Counted from the stretch's first letter, positions 27,501 through 37,702 are shown. The stretch: DNA of 64,000 nt from Coptis chinensis (GCA_015680905.1 JADFTS010000049.1:62001-126000); one strand, 5' to 3'. The notes: generated from the sequence alone by a model not told the origin. A program made the numbers and translations.

Positions 27501-29910
27501 TTCTCTTTTTTCCTATTTTTTTTTTAAACTGGTGTATTTACAACACATATTATGTATCAACTGTTTTTGTGTTGCTTTTTTAATATGGAATATCAAGTAT
27601 AATTTTTAGCAAAAAGAATTCAGTTCTCTATTTTTTATTTTTTATTTTTTTATTAATTCCGGACTCATCAAAAAACTGGTGTATTACAACGTACATGCTG
27701 TATCAACGATTTTTGTGTGGTTTTTTTAATATGGAATCGTAATAAAAAAATTTAGGACAGAGAATTCAGTTCACTATTTTTTTTTTTATTAATTCCAATC
27801 CCATCAGAAAACTAGTGTATTACAACACACATGCTGTATCAACGATTTTTGTGTGGTTTTTTTTCATATGGAATATCAGATATAATATTTAGGACAAAGA
27901 ATTTAGTTTTTTTTTTTTCAATTTTGCCAGCAAACTGGTGTATTATAACACACATGATGTCTCAACTGTTTTTGGAAATAAAAAAGTATTAACTGTTTTT
28001 TTGTGGCTTTTCTAATATTGAATCACAAGAATAATTTTTAGGACATAAAGGTGAAACAATCACCAATTCCAGGCACACATGCAGAAACAAACAAACATGT
28101 ACTCAAAAAAGTGAAAGTCAGATTGGTCTTCAAAAAAGATAAGTTGTTTTTGTACTTCGTAATAATGAAAGAAAAATAATTCAAAAGGAAATATAAGCAA
28201 CCAATATTCTTCACCAGGGATCGTTAACGTGAGCAAATTCTTTTATATAACTAACCTGTAAAATTACAAGCCCCAAGTCCAAATGGAGATATTTCTGAAA
28301 AGCAATACAAACTTCTAAAAAGATCCACAAGTTTCTTAAAACAAATCTATGCAACCTAAAATTTTTAGGACAAAGAATTCAGTTTTTTTTTTTTTTCCAA
28401 TTTCGACAGCAAACTGGTGTATTATAACACACATTATGTATCAACGATTTTTGAAAAAAAAAAAAGTTTCAACTATTTTTTTGTGGCTTTTCTAATATTG
28501 AATCACAAGAATAATTTTTAGGACATAAAGGTGAAACAATCAGCAATTCCAGGCACAGATGCAGAAACTAACAAACATTTATTCAAAAAGGTGAAAGTCA
28601 GACTGGGCTTGATAATAGATAAGTTGTTGTTGTACTGCTCAAAAATGGAAGAAAAATAATTCAAATGGAAATATAAGCAACTAATATTCTTCATCAGGGA
28701 CCGTTAACGTGAGAAAATTCTTGTATATAACTAACCTGGAAAATTACAAGCCTCAAGTCCAAATGGAGATATTTTTGAAAAGCAATACAAACTTCTAAAA
28801 TGATCCACAAGTTTCTGAAAACAAATCTAAGCAACCGAAAGTATATTTGAATTCAGTTCTCTTTTTTCCCATTTTTTTTAGCAAACTGGTGTATTTACAA
28901 CACATGTGATGTATTAACAATTTTTGTGTGGCTTTTATAATATGGAATCTCAAGTATACATTTTAGGACAAAGAATTCAATTCTCAATTTTTTTTTTTAT
29001 GTTTTTTTTTAATTAATTTCAATCTCATCAGAAAACTAGTGTATTACAACACACATGCTGTATCATTGATTTTTTTGTGGTTTTTTTAATATGGAATATC
29101 AAGTATAATTTTTAGGACAAAAAATTCAGTTTTTTTTTTTTTCCAATTTCGTCAGCAAACTGGTGTATACACATGATGTATCAACGTTTTTTGGGGGAAA
29201 AAAATGATCAGCTATTTTTTTGTGGCTTTTCTAATATTAAATCACAAGAATAATTTTTAGGACATAAAATTGAAACAATCACCAATTCCAGGCACACATG
29301 CAGAAATAAACAAACATGTACTCAAAAAGGTGAAAGTCATATTGGGATTGATAAAAGATTAGTTGTTGTTGTACTGCTCAACGACCAAAGAAAAATAATT
29401 CAAAGGGAAATATATGCAACCAATATTCTTTATCAAGGACCGTTAACGTGAGCAAATTCTTGTATATAACTAACCTGGAAAATTACAAGCCTCAAGTCCA
29501 AATGGAGAGATTTCTAAAAAGCAATACAAACTTCTAAAAAGATCCACAAGTTTCTGAAAATAAATCTACGCAACCTAAAATATATTAGAATTTAGTTCTC
29601 TTTTTTCCCATTTTTTTTTTAGCAAATTGGGGTATTTACAACACATGTTATGTATCAACTGTTTTTGTGTGGCTTTTTTAATATGGAATATCAAGTATAA
29701 TTTTTAGGACAGGGAATTTAGTTCATTATTTTTTATTAATTCCAATCTCATCAGAAAACTGGTGTATTACAACACACATGCTGTATCAACGATTTTTGTG
29801 ATTTTTTTAATATAGAATATCAAGTATAATTTTTAGGACAAAGAATTCAGTTGTTTTTTTTTTTCAAATTTCGTCAGCAAACTGGTGTATTATAACACAC
29901 ATGATGTATC
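21535..29910. repeat. 2.52-kb three-unit super-repeat at the right end of the array
   Basis: Anchor spacings read 746, 894, 884, then 750, 883, 889, then 744, 876, 480, 739. Two full three-unit periods are 2,524 and 2,522 bp. A third is shortened to about 2,100 bp because one unit lost all its short modules (28,201-28,681). The private variant 'ctaagcaacctaaagtatat' or a close relative marks one unit of each period at about 21,680, 24,205, 26,727 and 28,829. The array ends at 29,910 within a short/long module core. Confidence 0.8.
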
Positions 29911-30245
29911 TTCTTACAAGTTTGTATTTCGGAGGATAAGATTTGTGATTCAGAAAGGACTTGCAGTGCAACTTGTTGTATGAGGAAGCTTGCAAAGCTA
30001 ACCAACATTGTTTCATTCTGTTTAATTTTAAAACTTTCGGTTTCTTAGAACAACAAAGTTGAGCTCCTCAAGCGACTTTAGAAAGTTATGGAAAGTAACA
30101 TAATGACAGCTGGTTCTTACAAGTTTGTATTTCGGAGAATAAGATTTGTCATTCAGAAAGGACTTGCTACGCAATTTGTTGTACGCTTGTCCTAATCATT
30201 TGTAAAACTCGTTATCATTATCGATAAAATTTTCACTTAAAAATA
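29911..30245 (+). mobile_element. 3' tail fragments of an RT-bearing retroelement without LTRs (internally duplicated)
   Basis: The segment from 'gaggaagcttgcaaagctaa' (about 29,981) to 'cgcttgtcctaatcatttgt' matches the 3' end of the longer copy at 32,459-32,700 closely by eye. In front of it, 29,911-29,979 is a second copy of 30,114-30,183 (both start 'ttcttacaagtttgtatttc'), so about 203 bp was tandemly duplicated. The fragment directly abuts the satellite. It is a decayed remnant with no coding capacity. Confidence 0.75.
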
Positions 30246-30249
30246 AATT

Positions 30250-30468
30250 ATTTATATTAGGTTACCCAAATAAACAAAAAATAAAATAAAAAAACAAAAT
30301 GATGTATATTAAGTTACCAAAAAAAAACAACTAACGATGTATATTAAGTTACCAAAAAAATGAAAAACTGATATATATTAACTTACCATAAAAAATAAAC
30401 TGGTGTATATTAAGTTACCAAAAAAGAAAGAAACTGATGTATATTAAGTTACCAAAAAAACAACTATT
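30250..30468. repeat. 33-bp AT-rich minisatellite
   Basis: Five units built on 'gatgtatattaagttaccaa' followed by an A-rich spacer start at about 30,300, 30,337, 30,369, 30,401 and 30,435, with a more degenerate unit before them (about 30,254). Spacing varies from 32 to 38 bp because the A tracts vary. One unit reads 'aaactggtgtatattaagtt', whose first 12 bases equal the satellite core. The repeat lies between two retroelement copies. Confidence 0.8.
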
Positions 30469-30469
30469 C

Positions 30470-32766
30470 GATGCTTGCAGAAGGTTGCTGATGGACATTT
30501 TGCTGCAACGGTAAAAGTGTTTTCATCATCAGGAGTTGACTCCAATATCGTGGAGACCATATGTGCATTAGAGGAGAAGCACCCGATACGACAACCAACG
30601 GTAAGACCAACTGTTCCTTTTGCTAAGCCCCTTTTAGTGGTAGAAAGAGATGTCATATTTTCATGTATTGTGTCATTTCGAAAGGTACTTTTTATCGTCG
30701 TGATGGTCTTCGGGCTCAGCATTTGTTGGATGTCATAAGTGGTGTTGCAGCAGCTATATCGTCTAATTTACTAGATGCATTGATTCCTGTGGTGAATCTT
30801 TGGTTACCGGGACGATGTCCACGGATAGCGTTAGCGGAATTCATTGCGAGTGCTCCGCTTCTTAAGCCGGATAATAGTATTCGTCCTGTAACTGTGGGCA
30901 AGGTTTGGCGGTGTCTAGTCTCCAAGATTGGAATGAAGGAGTTTAAAAAGAGGTGGTAGGGTACTTTCAGGATTTTTAGTATGGGGTTGGTGTTTATGGC
31001 GGAGCAGAAGTGATTTTGCATGATGTCAACCGTATAGTGTATGCTAACAGTGACAATACCTCTCTTTCGATGCTGCTTGTAGATTTTCAAAATAATTTTA
31101 ACATGGTTGATTGGACTACCAAGTTGAGAGAGGTTCATATCTGTTGCCCAGCTATTGCCCCTTTTGTAGAGTACTTATAATGTAAACCTGCGAGGTTATA
31201 TTTGGGAGATGGTTGCATATGGTATGCTGCTGGGGTCCATCAAGGCGACCCTTTGGGTCCCCTTCTTTTTGCACTGGTGTTGCATCCCCGATTCTACGGA
31301 TCCAGTCTAGTTGTCAGTTATTGCTAGAAGCTTGGTACCTAGATGATGGGACTCTGATCGGAGATACATAATAGGTGGCGACAGATTTGGGTATGATTCA
31401 GGAAGAAGGTCCTTCTTACGGGCTGGTTCTTAATGTGGCTAAAACTGAGATATTTTGGCCATCACTGGATCCACGTCACTCCAGTCCGGGTCTCTTTCCT
31501 TCATATTTGTCCCGTCCTCAGCACTGATTCATCCTTCGTCATGGTTCTTGCTCGCAAGCGTGTTGAAAAGGTTATGACTTTGATGGGCCGTTTAGCTACA
31601 TTAGAAGATCCACAGTGTGAGTTATAGCTTTTATATGCTTGTGCTGGGCTCTCTAAGTTGGTCTTTGCGATTCGTACTTGTCCACAACCCTTTTTCAGAG
31701 AGGCAGCTAAGACTTTTGATAGGCATCTCCGTAGTGTTCTCCAAGGTGTTGTGGCTTCTGATGGTCCTGACTTCAGTGATTTACAATGGCATTTATCGAT
31801 ACTCCCATTACGTCTTGGTATGTCAGGTATTTATTATGCCACTGATGTCTCTACTTTTACTTTTGTTGTCTCTCATTGTCAAACCTCTAAGCATCAAAAC
31901 CACATTCTTAGGAGTTGTGGCCCAGTGCCTTTGGATGAGATTCTTTATGTTGCTAGCAATGCATTGAGTCTCTGTATATCTGATTTTGACCACAGTTCTA
32001 TGACTGTGAATGTCACCGTCCCCTCAAAACCACAAAAAAAATTGGCTTAAGCGTTCTATGGTAAGATTGTTGCTGGCCTTGAGAGGGAATTTATGTTATC
32101 TGCTCGTCAGAAAGCAGTCATTGGATGCTTACAGGCAGAACATGCAAAGGATTTTCTACTTGCTATCCCGATGAAGGGGCTTGGATAGCGTATATTGCTA
32201 GTGGAGTACATTTTGTGTGATGCATTTTGGAGGGCTGGAGTACAAGTGAAGAAAGAAGCTCCTATTAACTTTCTCACTTATTCGAATGAGGGCAGATCGA
32301 CACTTAAGCCTACAGATGTCTTGATCTACAGTTGGTCTGAGGGAAAACATGCATGTGTTGATGTAACTGGAGTCTCTCCATTGGTAGGGTTGGGGAATGG
32401 TGGCTTTGAGGTTGGAGAAGCATATAAGATAGCAGTGACAGGGAAAATGGAGAAGCATGAGGAAGCTTGCAAGGCTAACCAGCATTGTTTTATTCTGTTT
32501 AATTTTGACACTTTCGGTTTCTTGGAACAACACTCTGTTGAGATCCTCAGGCGACTTCAGAAAGTTATGGAAAGTAACGTTATAACATCTGGTTCTAACG
32601 AGTTTGTTTTTAGAAGGATATGATTTGCTATTCAAAATGGGCTTGCGGCACAGCTTGTTGCACGCTTGTCCTAATTATTTGTAAAATTTGTTATCATTGT
32701 GTATAAAATTTACACTTTAAAAATAAAAATAAAAATAAAAATAAAAATAAAAAGAAATAAATAAAT
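30470..32766 (+). mobile_element. Decayed RT-bearing retroelement without LTRs, longest copy
   Basis: Translations of successive segments match a protein family common in plant genomes and usually annotated only as 'reverse transcriptase domain-containing'. In order: an N-terminal part with 'RRDGLRAQHLLD' and 'LLKPDNSIRPVTVGKVWR' (30,663-30,959); RT core motifs 'LVDFQNNFNMVDW' and 'GVHQGDPLGPLLFAL' (31,070-31,280); a connecting region with 'GPDFSDLQWHLSILPLRLG' (31,658-32,050); and a C-terminal part 'KPTDVLIYSWSEGKHACVDV' (32,195-32,623) that in this family resembles a nuclease-like domain (my inference). Several frame breaks leave it non-functional. No LTRs are visible. The 3' end is followed by an AAAAT run. 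Whether the family belongs to the LINE order I cannot decide here. Confidence 0.8.
32717..32765. repeat. AAAAT/AAATA simple repeat at the retroelement 3' end
   Basis: About five 'aaaat' units and two 'aaat' units follow the retroelement tail. This fits an A-rich 3' end of a target-primed retroelement, possibly expanded by slippage. Confidence 0.8.
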
Positions 32767-33250
32767 CTAGACACCACACAGTGTGGCGTGTAGCTTAGAT
32801 TTCTTCTAACGCCACTCATACTGGCGTGTAGACTTGACGCTATCTCGTTAAAACTAACGCTATAGATAAGTAAACTTATATCGATAGTGTTAGCGGGTTA
32901 GCATTTTGACGCACCATTGGATAAGAATTTCCGTGATATTTGGTGTTTTGCCGCACCATTGGACTTAGCCTTAAGCAACCCGGATTGCTCAATAATCTTC
33001 CACCACGTGGTAACATATTTATTAAGTATAACACTTAATTAATAAATGCATTCTCAATCGTTTTACAACTAATTATGAACTTTCAGCAAGGGGGATAAAA
33101 AAAAATACTACAGATTTGTAAGAAACCGTCTGACCAACATGAAAAGACTATGCAAGTAAAAAGGTTTATCATGCCAAAAAATGAATGCAAAGTAGACTTT
33201 GCACGCCAAACTAACTTCCACGTACATACACATCGGTTACATCAAAGAAC
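32766..33250. other. Intergenic DNA with a hairpin and short repeated motifs
   Basis: No gene is seen. An imperfect inverted repeat lies at 32,854-32,893 (arm 'ctaacgctatagataagt' against its near reverse complement). The motif 'gcaccattgg' occurs at about 32,912 and 32,951. The density of 'gcgt/acgc' motifs suggests an old small transposon remnant, but no paired ends or target duplication could be found. Confidence 0.5.
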
Positions 33251-33251
33251 C

Positions 33252-33335
33252 CTAGCTTGAAAGCTCATCAACCCCGAAGGGACATTAGTCTGAAGGCTCA
33301 TCAACCCCGAAGGGAACCTAGCCTGAAGGCTCTGA
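33252..33335. repeat. 33-bp minisatellite, 2.5 units
   Basis: Units beginning 'tagcttgaaagctc', 'tagtctgaaggctc' and 'tagcctgaaggctc' start at 33,253, 33,286 and 33,319, exactly 33 bp apart. Each of the first two continues with 'atcaaccccgaaggga'. A further stray 'ctgaaggctca' occurs at about 33,438. Confidence 0.85.
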
Positions 33336-34109
33336 CCAATAAGTCATTTTAAATAGACCCAACCACCTCCACCTTGTCCATGAAGACTTGCTTTCGCTCA
33401 TTGGTCCACCTATCATAGTAGCACTCTTGTCACTAGCTGAAGGCTCACCTGGCCCAAAAGCCCGTTACATAATTACAAAAGAAATAAATCTCAACCAACA
33501 CTTGGTAAGATTTGAACTTGCAACCTCTTCCATAAAAAAGGGGTACACAGCGAATTGAACATATAGAGTTGAATGTGAATATATTCATTGTGCAAAGACG
33601 ACAATTGTGTAGGTATATATTTAGAGATTTCACCAAAAAAAATGTATGTATTCAGAGATGCGAGAGAAAAGGCGTGGATAGTGAACACATGGCAACCATA
33701 CTTAACTCTTGAAAACTGAAAAGTACGTGTTTTCGAATTTGGACGATTTTTGTGCACTATTTATACTTAAAACTGTAAGATAGAAGGCTTTGCCGCTTGG
33801 GGACCGGCCTCCGTTTTTTCCCGTGCATATATTATAAACTAGGCCAAGTTCCAAACAGCTTCAATTCTTCCAGGTTCAGATAACTATGGAATGCTTCTCA
33901 CGTTCGATCGCCAAGCCTTCTAGTTTTCAAACAGCCTTCTAGTCCATATATTTATATATTTAGATACAAGTATACAAATCATGCTACGCATCGAGGTTTT
34001 TTTTTTCCTGAAGTCTTAAAACCCGTCATTCGAGATTGATAATTAGCATGGTTTTTTTGGATTCAAATTGTAATTACATAGGAGAGGCACATCTAATTTA
34101 ATATAAGGG
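33336..34109. other. Intergenic DNA, no gene recognised
   Basis: Both strands lack a coding run with recognisable similarity. The only patterned site is a tRNA B-box-like stretch on the minus strand at 33,508-33,527, treated as unsupported. Confidence 0.5.
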
Positions 34110-34280
34110 ATAATTATGTTATTTAAGTGACATTAGGGAGTTTTTTTCTAAATTATTAATAAAAGATGGCTTGTTCTAAATTCAGAGAGAAAAATTGAGA
34201 ATAATTATATAATTTAAGTTACATTAGGGGGGTTTTTTTAAATTATTAATAAGGGGGCTTCTAATTTTTGTGAGGGAGGT
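34110..34280. repeat. 91-bp tandem duplication
   Basis: 'taattatgttatttaagtga' at about 34,111 recurs with changes as 'taattatataatttaagtta' at about 34,202, and both are followed by 'cattaggg', a T run and 'aaattattaataa'. The two units differ enough to be old. Confidence 0.7.
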
Positions 34281-34627
34281 ATTTATAAATTGAACAAATA
34301 GGAAGATTTTAACTTGTCTACTCGATAGTGGAGAATGGGTTACTCAAAACCCGGCTATCATATATTATAAATGTACGTTAGTAACTAAGTTCTTTACTGA
34401 TATGATCTCCATTCATTTCCAAATGAAATAATCAGATGGAATGGAATTTGTTTGGTGTAAGATCTAATATATGTTACCCTTGGATGTAGGCTGAAATTGG
34501 GTAGTCAACCCAAATCTCAAATACTAATTGGTTGGAATGCCATGCATGTACACCTAAGTCAGACTATTTTTTAGCTTTTGTTACCAACCAAATTGTCCAA
34601 TGAGGGGAGAGACAGTTGAGCTAAGAA

Positions 34628-34634
34628 CATATAA
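34628..34634 (+). promoter_or_regulatory. Likely TATA box of the cysteine-rich peptide gene
   Basis: 'catataa' lies 58 bp before the start codon. A transcript starting about 30 bp downstream would have a short leader, usual for small secreted-peptide genes. The call rests on position only. Confidence 0.4.
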
Positions 34635-34685
34635 CTACTGTCTTCTAGGAAAGATTGTATTCATTCAACAATCATTCTTGATAAA

Positions 34686-34865
34686 ATGGTCAATAAAGCT
34701 ACTTTGGTGTTTGTTCTAAGCATTGTTCTCTTTGCACTTATTATTCAACCCAATGAAGCAAGACCTGATTGCCAAAAGAATTGTGTCTTCAGGTGTTATG
34801 ACACGGTAAAATGGTGGCAACAAATTGCTTGTCCTTTTAAGTGCGCTCGTTCTTGTCCTAGATAG
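34686..34865 (+). CDS. Small secreted six-cysteine peptide, thionin-like
   Basis: The gene encodes 59 residues. Residues 1-25 (MVNKATLVFVLSIVLFALII...) form a typical signal peptide ending before RPDCQ, so the product should be secreted. The mature part has exactly six cysteines, C29, C33, C37, C49, C53 and C57, in the symmetrical pattern C-x3-C-x3-C-x11-C-x3-C-x3-C, including 'CPFKC'. From memory, plant 'thionin-like protein 2' peptides share this spacing; alpha-hairpinins share only the paired C-x3-C. A defence or signalling role is therefore an inference. The ATG is preceded by an AT-rich leader and a TATA-like site. Translation stops five bases before a good splice donor, so the gene has an intron in its 3' UTR and AATAAA at 35,281. 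No cluster of paralogues is visible nearby. Confidence 0.65.
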   Translation: MVNKATLVFVLSIVLFALIIQPNEARPDCQKNCVFRCYDTVKWWQQIACPFKCARSCPR

Positions 34866-34870
34866 ACATG

Positions 34871-35084
34871 GTAAGAATTTTAACCTCGAGTAGATTTGGC
34901 AACTAATGTTAGTATGCAGTATGCTACATTGCTACGTAACACATATATACTGCGACTCTGCGAGATATTGGATATTTGTAACACCTTTAATTTCCGTTAA
35001 GCAACCTAGAGTGGTCAGTGGTCTTGGGAGTTTAATTTCTTCTTATTAGAGCATGAAACATAAATGCCATTTTCTTGTGTGCAG
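34871..35084 (+). other. Predicted 3'-UTR intron of the peptide gene
   Basis: The donor 'catg|gtaaga' lies just after the TAG stop. The acceptor 'cttgtgtgcag|gctttgg' lies 214 bp later. The second exon has no long open frame and reaches a poly(A) signal (AATAAA, 35,281-35,286). Because the junction is only a few bases past the stop, it should not trigger nonsense-mediated decay. Confidence 0.5.
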
Positions 35085-35289
35085 GCTTTGGCTGATAATT
35101 TCGGAGATGCTACAACACATGTGCTTGCAAAATCCAGACTTCCACCCAGGCGTTTACCAAGAAAATAAATCCATTCAACTTTAGTCTAGTGGGAAATAAA
35201 GATAAACATATCAACAACAATATATGTATTACTCTTATACGCGTTTCAATATTACTAAATTGTAATGGCATATTCAAGTGAATAAATAA

Positions 35290-35454
35290 AATTTACTTTC
35301 CTTTTTTTCGATCAAGAATAAGATTTACTTTCGAAGCATACAATTTGAATTAACAAATTGAGGATGTTATTGTTATTTTGTTTATCATGATATGTGAGCA
35401 ATTTCTTATATGATCGTTCATTATATCTAATACTTAATTGGCGTCTTTCTTGAT
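35290..35454. other. Short AT-rich spacer, nothing recognised
   Basis: This AT-rich stretch has no coding run or paired repeat. It continues from the poly(A) region of the peptide gene. Confidence 0.4.
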
Positions 35455-35695
35455 CATTGTTCATACCTTAACATGATGTATTATTAGTAAAAATATCTAT
35501 TGGAGTATGAATAATCATTGTTTATACCTATTTGAGATATAAACAATCACTATTCATACTTCAACATAATGTATGATAAGTAATAATACATATTGGAGTA
35601 TGAACAATTGTATGAGGTACGTTCACCTATTTGGGTATGAACAATCATTGTTCATATATCAACATAAGGTGTGAACACTCATTGTTCATAACAAA
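35455..35695. repeat. Diverged tandem repeat of about 105 bp with palindromic cores
   Basis: Two and a part units carry 'attgttcatac' or variants, then 'ttaacatgatgtatta', then 'ttggagtatgaa-aat'. Cores are at about 35,457, 35,562 and 35,667. The flanking words 'gtatgaacaat' and 'attgttcatac' are reverse complements, so each junction can form a short hairpin. Confidence 0.6.
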
Positions 35696-37702
35696 ACGAC
35701 GAAAAAGGTAAAAATTAGAAAATATTTATTTCAAATCCAAACTATTTGTCCTTACGGGTTATTTCACCTAAAATTTGTCTTCGAGAGTGATTAAAAATTA
35801 AAAAAAAGTTGGTTCTGAGAGTAATGAGCCTTGGGACCATTTCCCATAGGCGATGTAGCAAATGAAATTCTACCGTGGGATTTCCATAGGCTTTTTAATG
35901 AGAGAAATGATCGAGATAGAAATTAATACAAATTTAATAGGTTAATTGAAAACTTTATTACAAATAAGGTTCTATAGACGTGGGTTTAATCCCCAAGAAT
36001 CTCCATCAATTTAGAAACAAATTCAAGAGTATAAAATATAAATGTCGTTTGTCGTTTATTAGAAGAAAAAAAAAAGAATAATGGAGAGCAATTGAATGTC
36101 CTGTTTCCAAACTCAGTAGTCCTCACTCCCGAACACTCGGACGGGTTGGGCACTCTTTTACTCCTTCTCTTTTTGTGCTATTTTTAGTTCTATTTACAAT
36201 TTGGAGAAAAGTATTCTTTCTGAAATTGACGTTCTCCTCTTAATTTCCTAAAAAGAAATTGATCTTTTGTTGGTGTTTTCAGTAGCGCTATTGTCTTTGA
36301 TTAATATTATTAATATCATATTCAGAAGAACTTTGATTACTTTTTCAATGTTTGAGAGATTGTAAATGTCAGGCTGAAATTAACTGGCCTTTATGTCTTA
36401 TTTGAAACTCCTAATGGATATATATAATATTATTTTGTTGTTCTCCAGTTTACTTATGAATTTCTGAGTTATTACAATATTTACGAATACTATTAATGAG
36501 ACACTATATTATGGTGGTGCTTAGTAATATATCTCATTTTATCTTTTTTTTTTTTTTTTAAAAGATGGTATAATCAAACATCATCGGTTGCATTCAAATT
36601 GGTCGGTGCTATAATTTATTTCATTCAGGGCACAATAGTTCTGCCAATTTGAAATTTCATGAGCTGTTAAGTACCGTGAGTGATGGGTGTGACTTAGCAG
36701 CACAAACATTTGCTAAGTAATTGCTAATCAAGCAAATTACAAAATACATAGAGCCTCTGTGCCGAAGCCAAATTTCAAAATTATAAGCTCAAAGCAACCC
36801 TCAGTGGGGGATCATTGGGTCATCATGCAGCCTTAACAGTGTACGACAACATTTACAAAGCACATCTAAAGCCGACTGTCAAGATTGGAATAAACAATGA
36901 AGAAAATGACTCAACAAAACCAGAATGTCTATATGGTTTCCTAACAATTCACAATGCATGGAAAGCATCGATTAAATACTATTTGAAATTTATAAGATTA
37001 GTAAGATTAATAAAGATTTCCGAGTAAATTATGACTTTATGTAATACACTAACGATTGACATTAGTCATTACTTTACATGTGCTTTCCATTAGTGAGAAT
37101 ATAATTAACATAAACATGTAACAGTACTGTAAAAGAAAATGTGTACAAATTCCCACATATGACAACCATTTAAAAATAGTTAAATGTATAACACATAGAC
37201 AACATAATAAGCACCTCATAACCAACTGTGCCTTTGGGTTATAGTGTTAGGGCATCTCCAATGGGGGGTGTAAAATTACACCTCCACATAGGCTCTACCT
37301 AGGTGCCATTAGGATTTTACAATTCTAATTGTAAATTATTGTATAGCTCATAAATATCCACTCACAAAATCCAACAGTAATTAAGGGAAAATTTTATCGA
37401 ATCCTCCACCACCAAGTTCCTCCATATATTCAAACACTTTGCTATGGATAATATTCATTCTCAGATTTGTTTTAGAAGTTACTTTCATACAAACTTAATT
37501 TTGGATCTAACATCATGAAAGTCTACATAGTGAAAGAGTAGAATTGTCATTGTACATGCACTAACCGGACGGCATCTAATCAAAGAGAGGGATAACTTGG
37601 TCCTGATGTCAAATTGGGGGTGGAGGGAAGTGTAATTGGCAAACCTGGGGTGGGGTGGGGAAATCTTAAAAACTGTAAAAAGTTTAAAACAAAAACAAAA
37701 TG
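35696..37702. other. Intergenic DNA, no supported gene
   Basis: The stretch is AT-rich. A reading frame at 36,815-37,027 has no recognisable similarity, no signal and no splice context, so it is not called. A sequence like a MITE terminus ('gggcatctccaatggggg', about 37,251) has no partner end. A pair 'ttcccataggc' and 'tttccataggct' (35,842 and 35,881) is too short to interpret. Confidence 0.5.

Larger units (their letters stand above)
1..29910. repeat. Multi-tier satellite array (about 470-bp long module plus n short modules of about 135 bp)
   Basis: The whole stretch is built from two related modules. The short module begins with the core aaactggtgtattacaaca, continues through a conserved 'tgtatcaacgatttttgtg' stretch, an EcoRI site in 'acaaagaattcag', and ends in a T tract. 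The long module starts with the same core and adds about 330 bp of its own sequence (including 'ggaccgttaacgtgagcaaa'). I located 35 long modules by the anchor 'ccaatattcttcatc' or a close variant. The 34 spacings fall in two main classes, 734-752 bp (10 cases) and 873-894 bp (18 cases), plus 480, 696, 1,080, 1,153, 1,247 and 1,270. The array is cut by the left window edge and ends at 29,910 inside a long-module core. No gene is visible in it: short ORFs recur only because the repeat recurs. Its position (centromeric, pericentromeric or interstitial) cannot be told from this window. Confidence 0.95.

Noticed and set aside
1-29910. Recurrent 60-130-residue open frames on both strands of the satellite
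   Set aside because: They fall in the same repeat segment each time, differ in frame and length from unit to unit, often need a non-ATG start, have no signal or domain, and are low-complexity (Phe/Lys/Asn-rich). They are by-products of the repeat.
1-29910. CRISPR-like periodic repeats
   Set aside because: The host is a plant. Spacers are not unique but repeat themselves, and the units grade into one another.
33500-33530. tRNA B-box-like sequence on the minus strand, possible SINE
   Set aside because: No A-box at the right distance, no A tail and no target duplication.
36815-37027. 70-residue open frame
   Set aside because: No recognisable similarity, no promoter or splice context; lies in AT-rich intergenic DNA.
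37250-37270. MITE terminus-like 'gggcatctccaatggggg'
   Set aside because: No inverted partner within about 1 kb and no target duplication.
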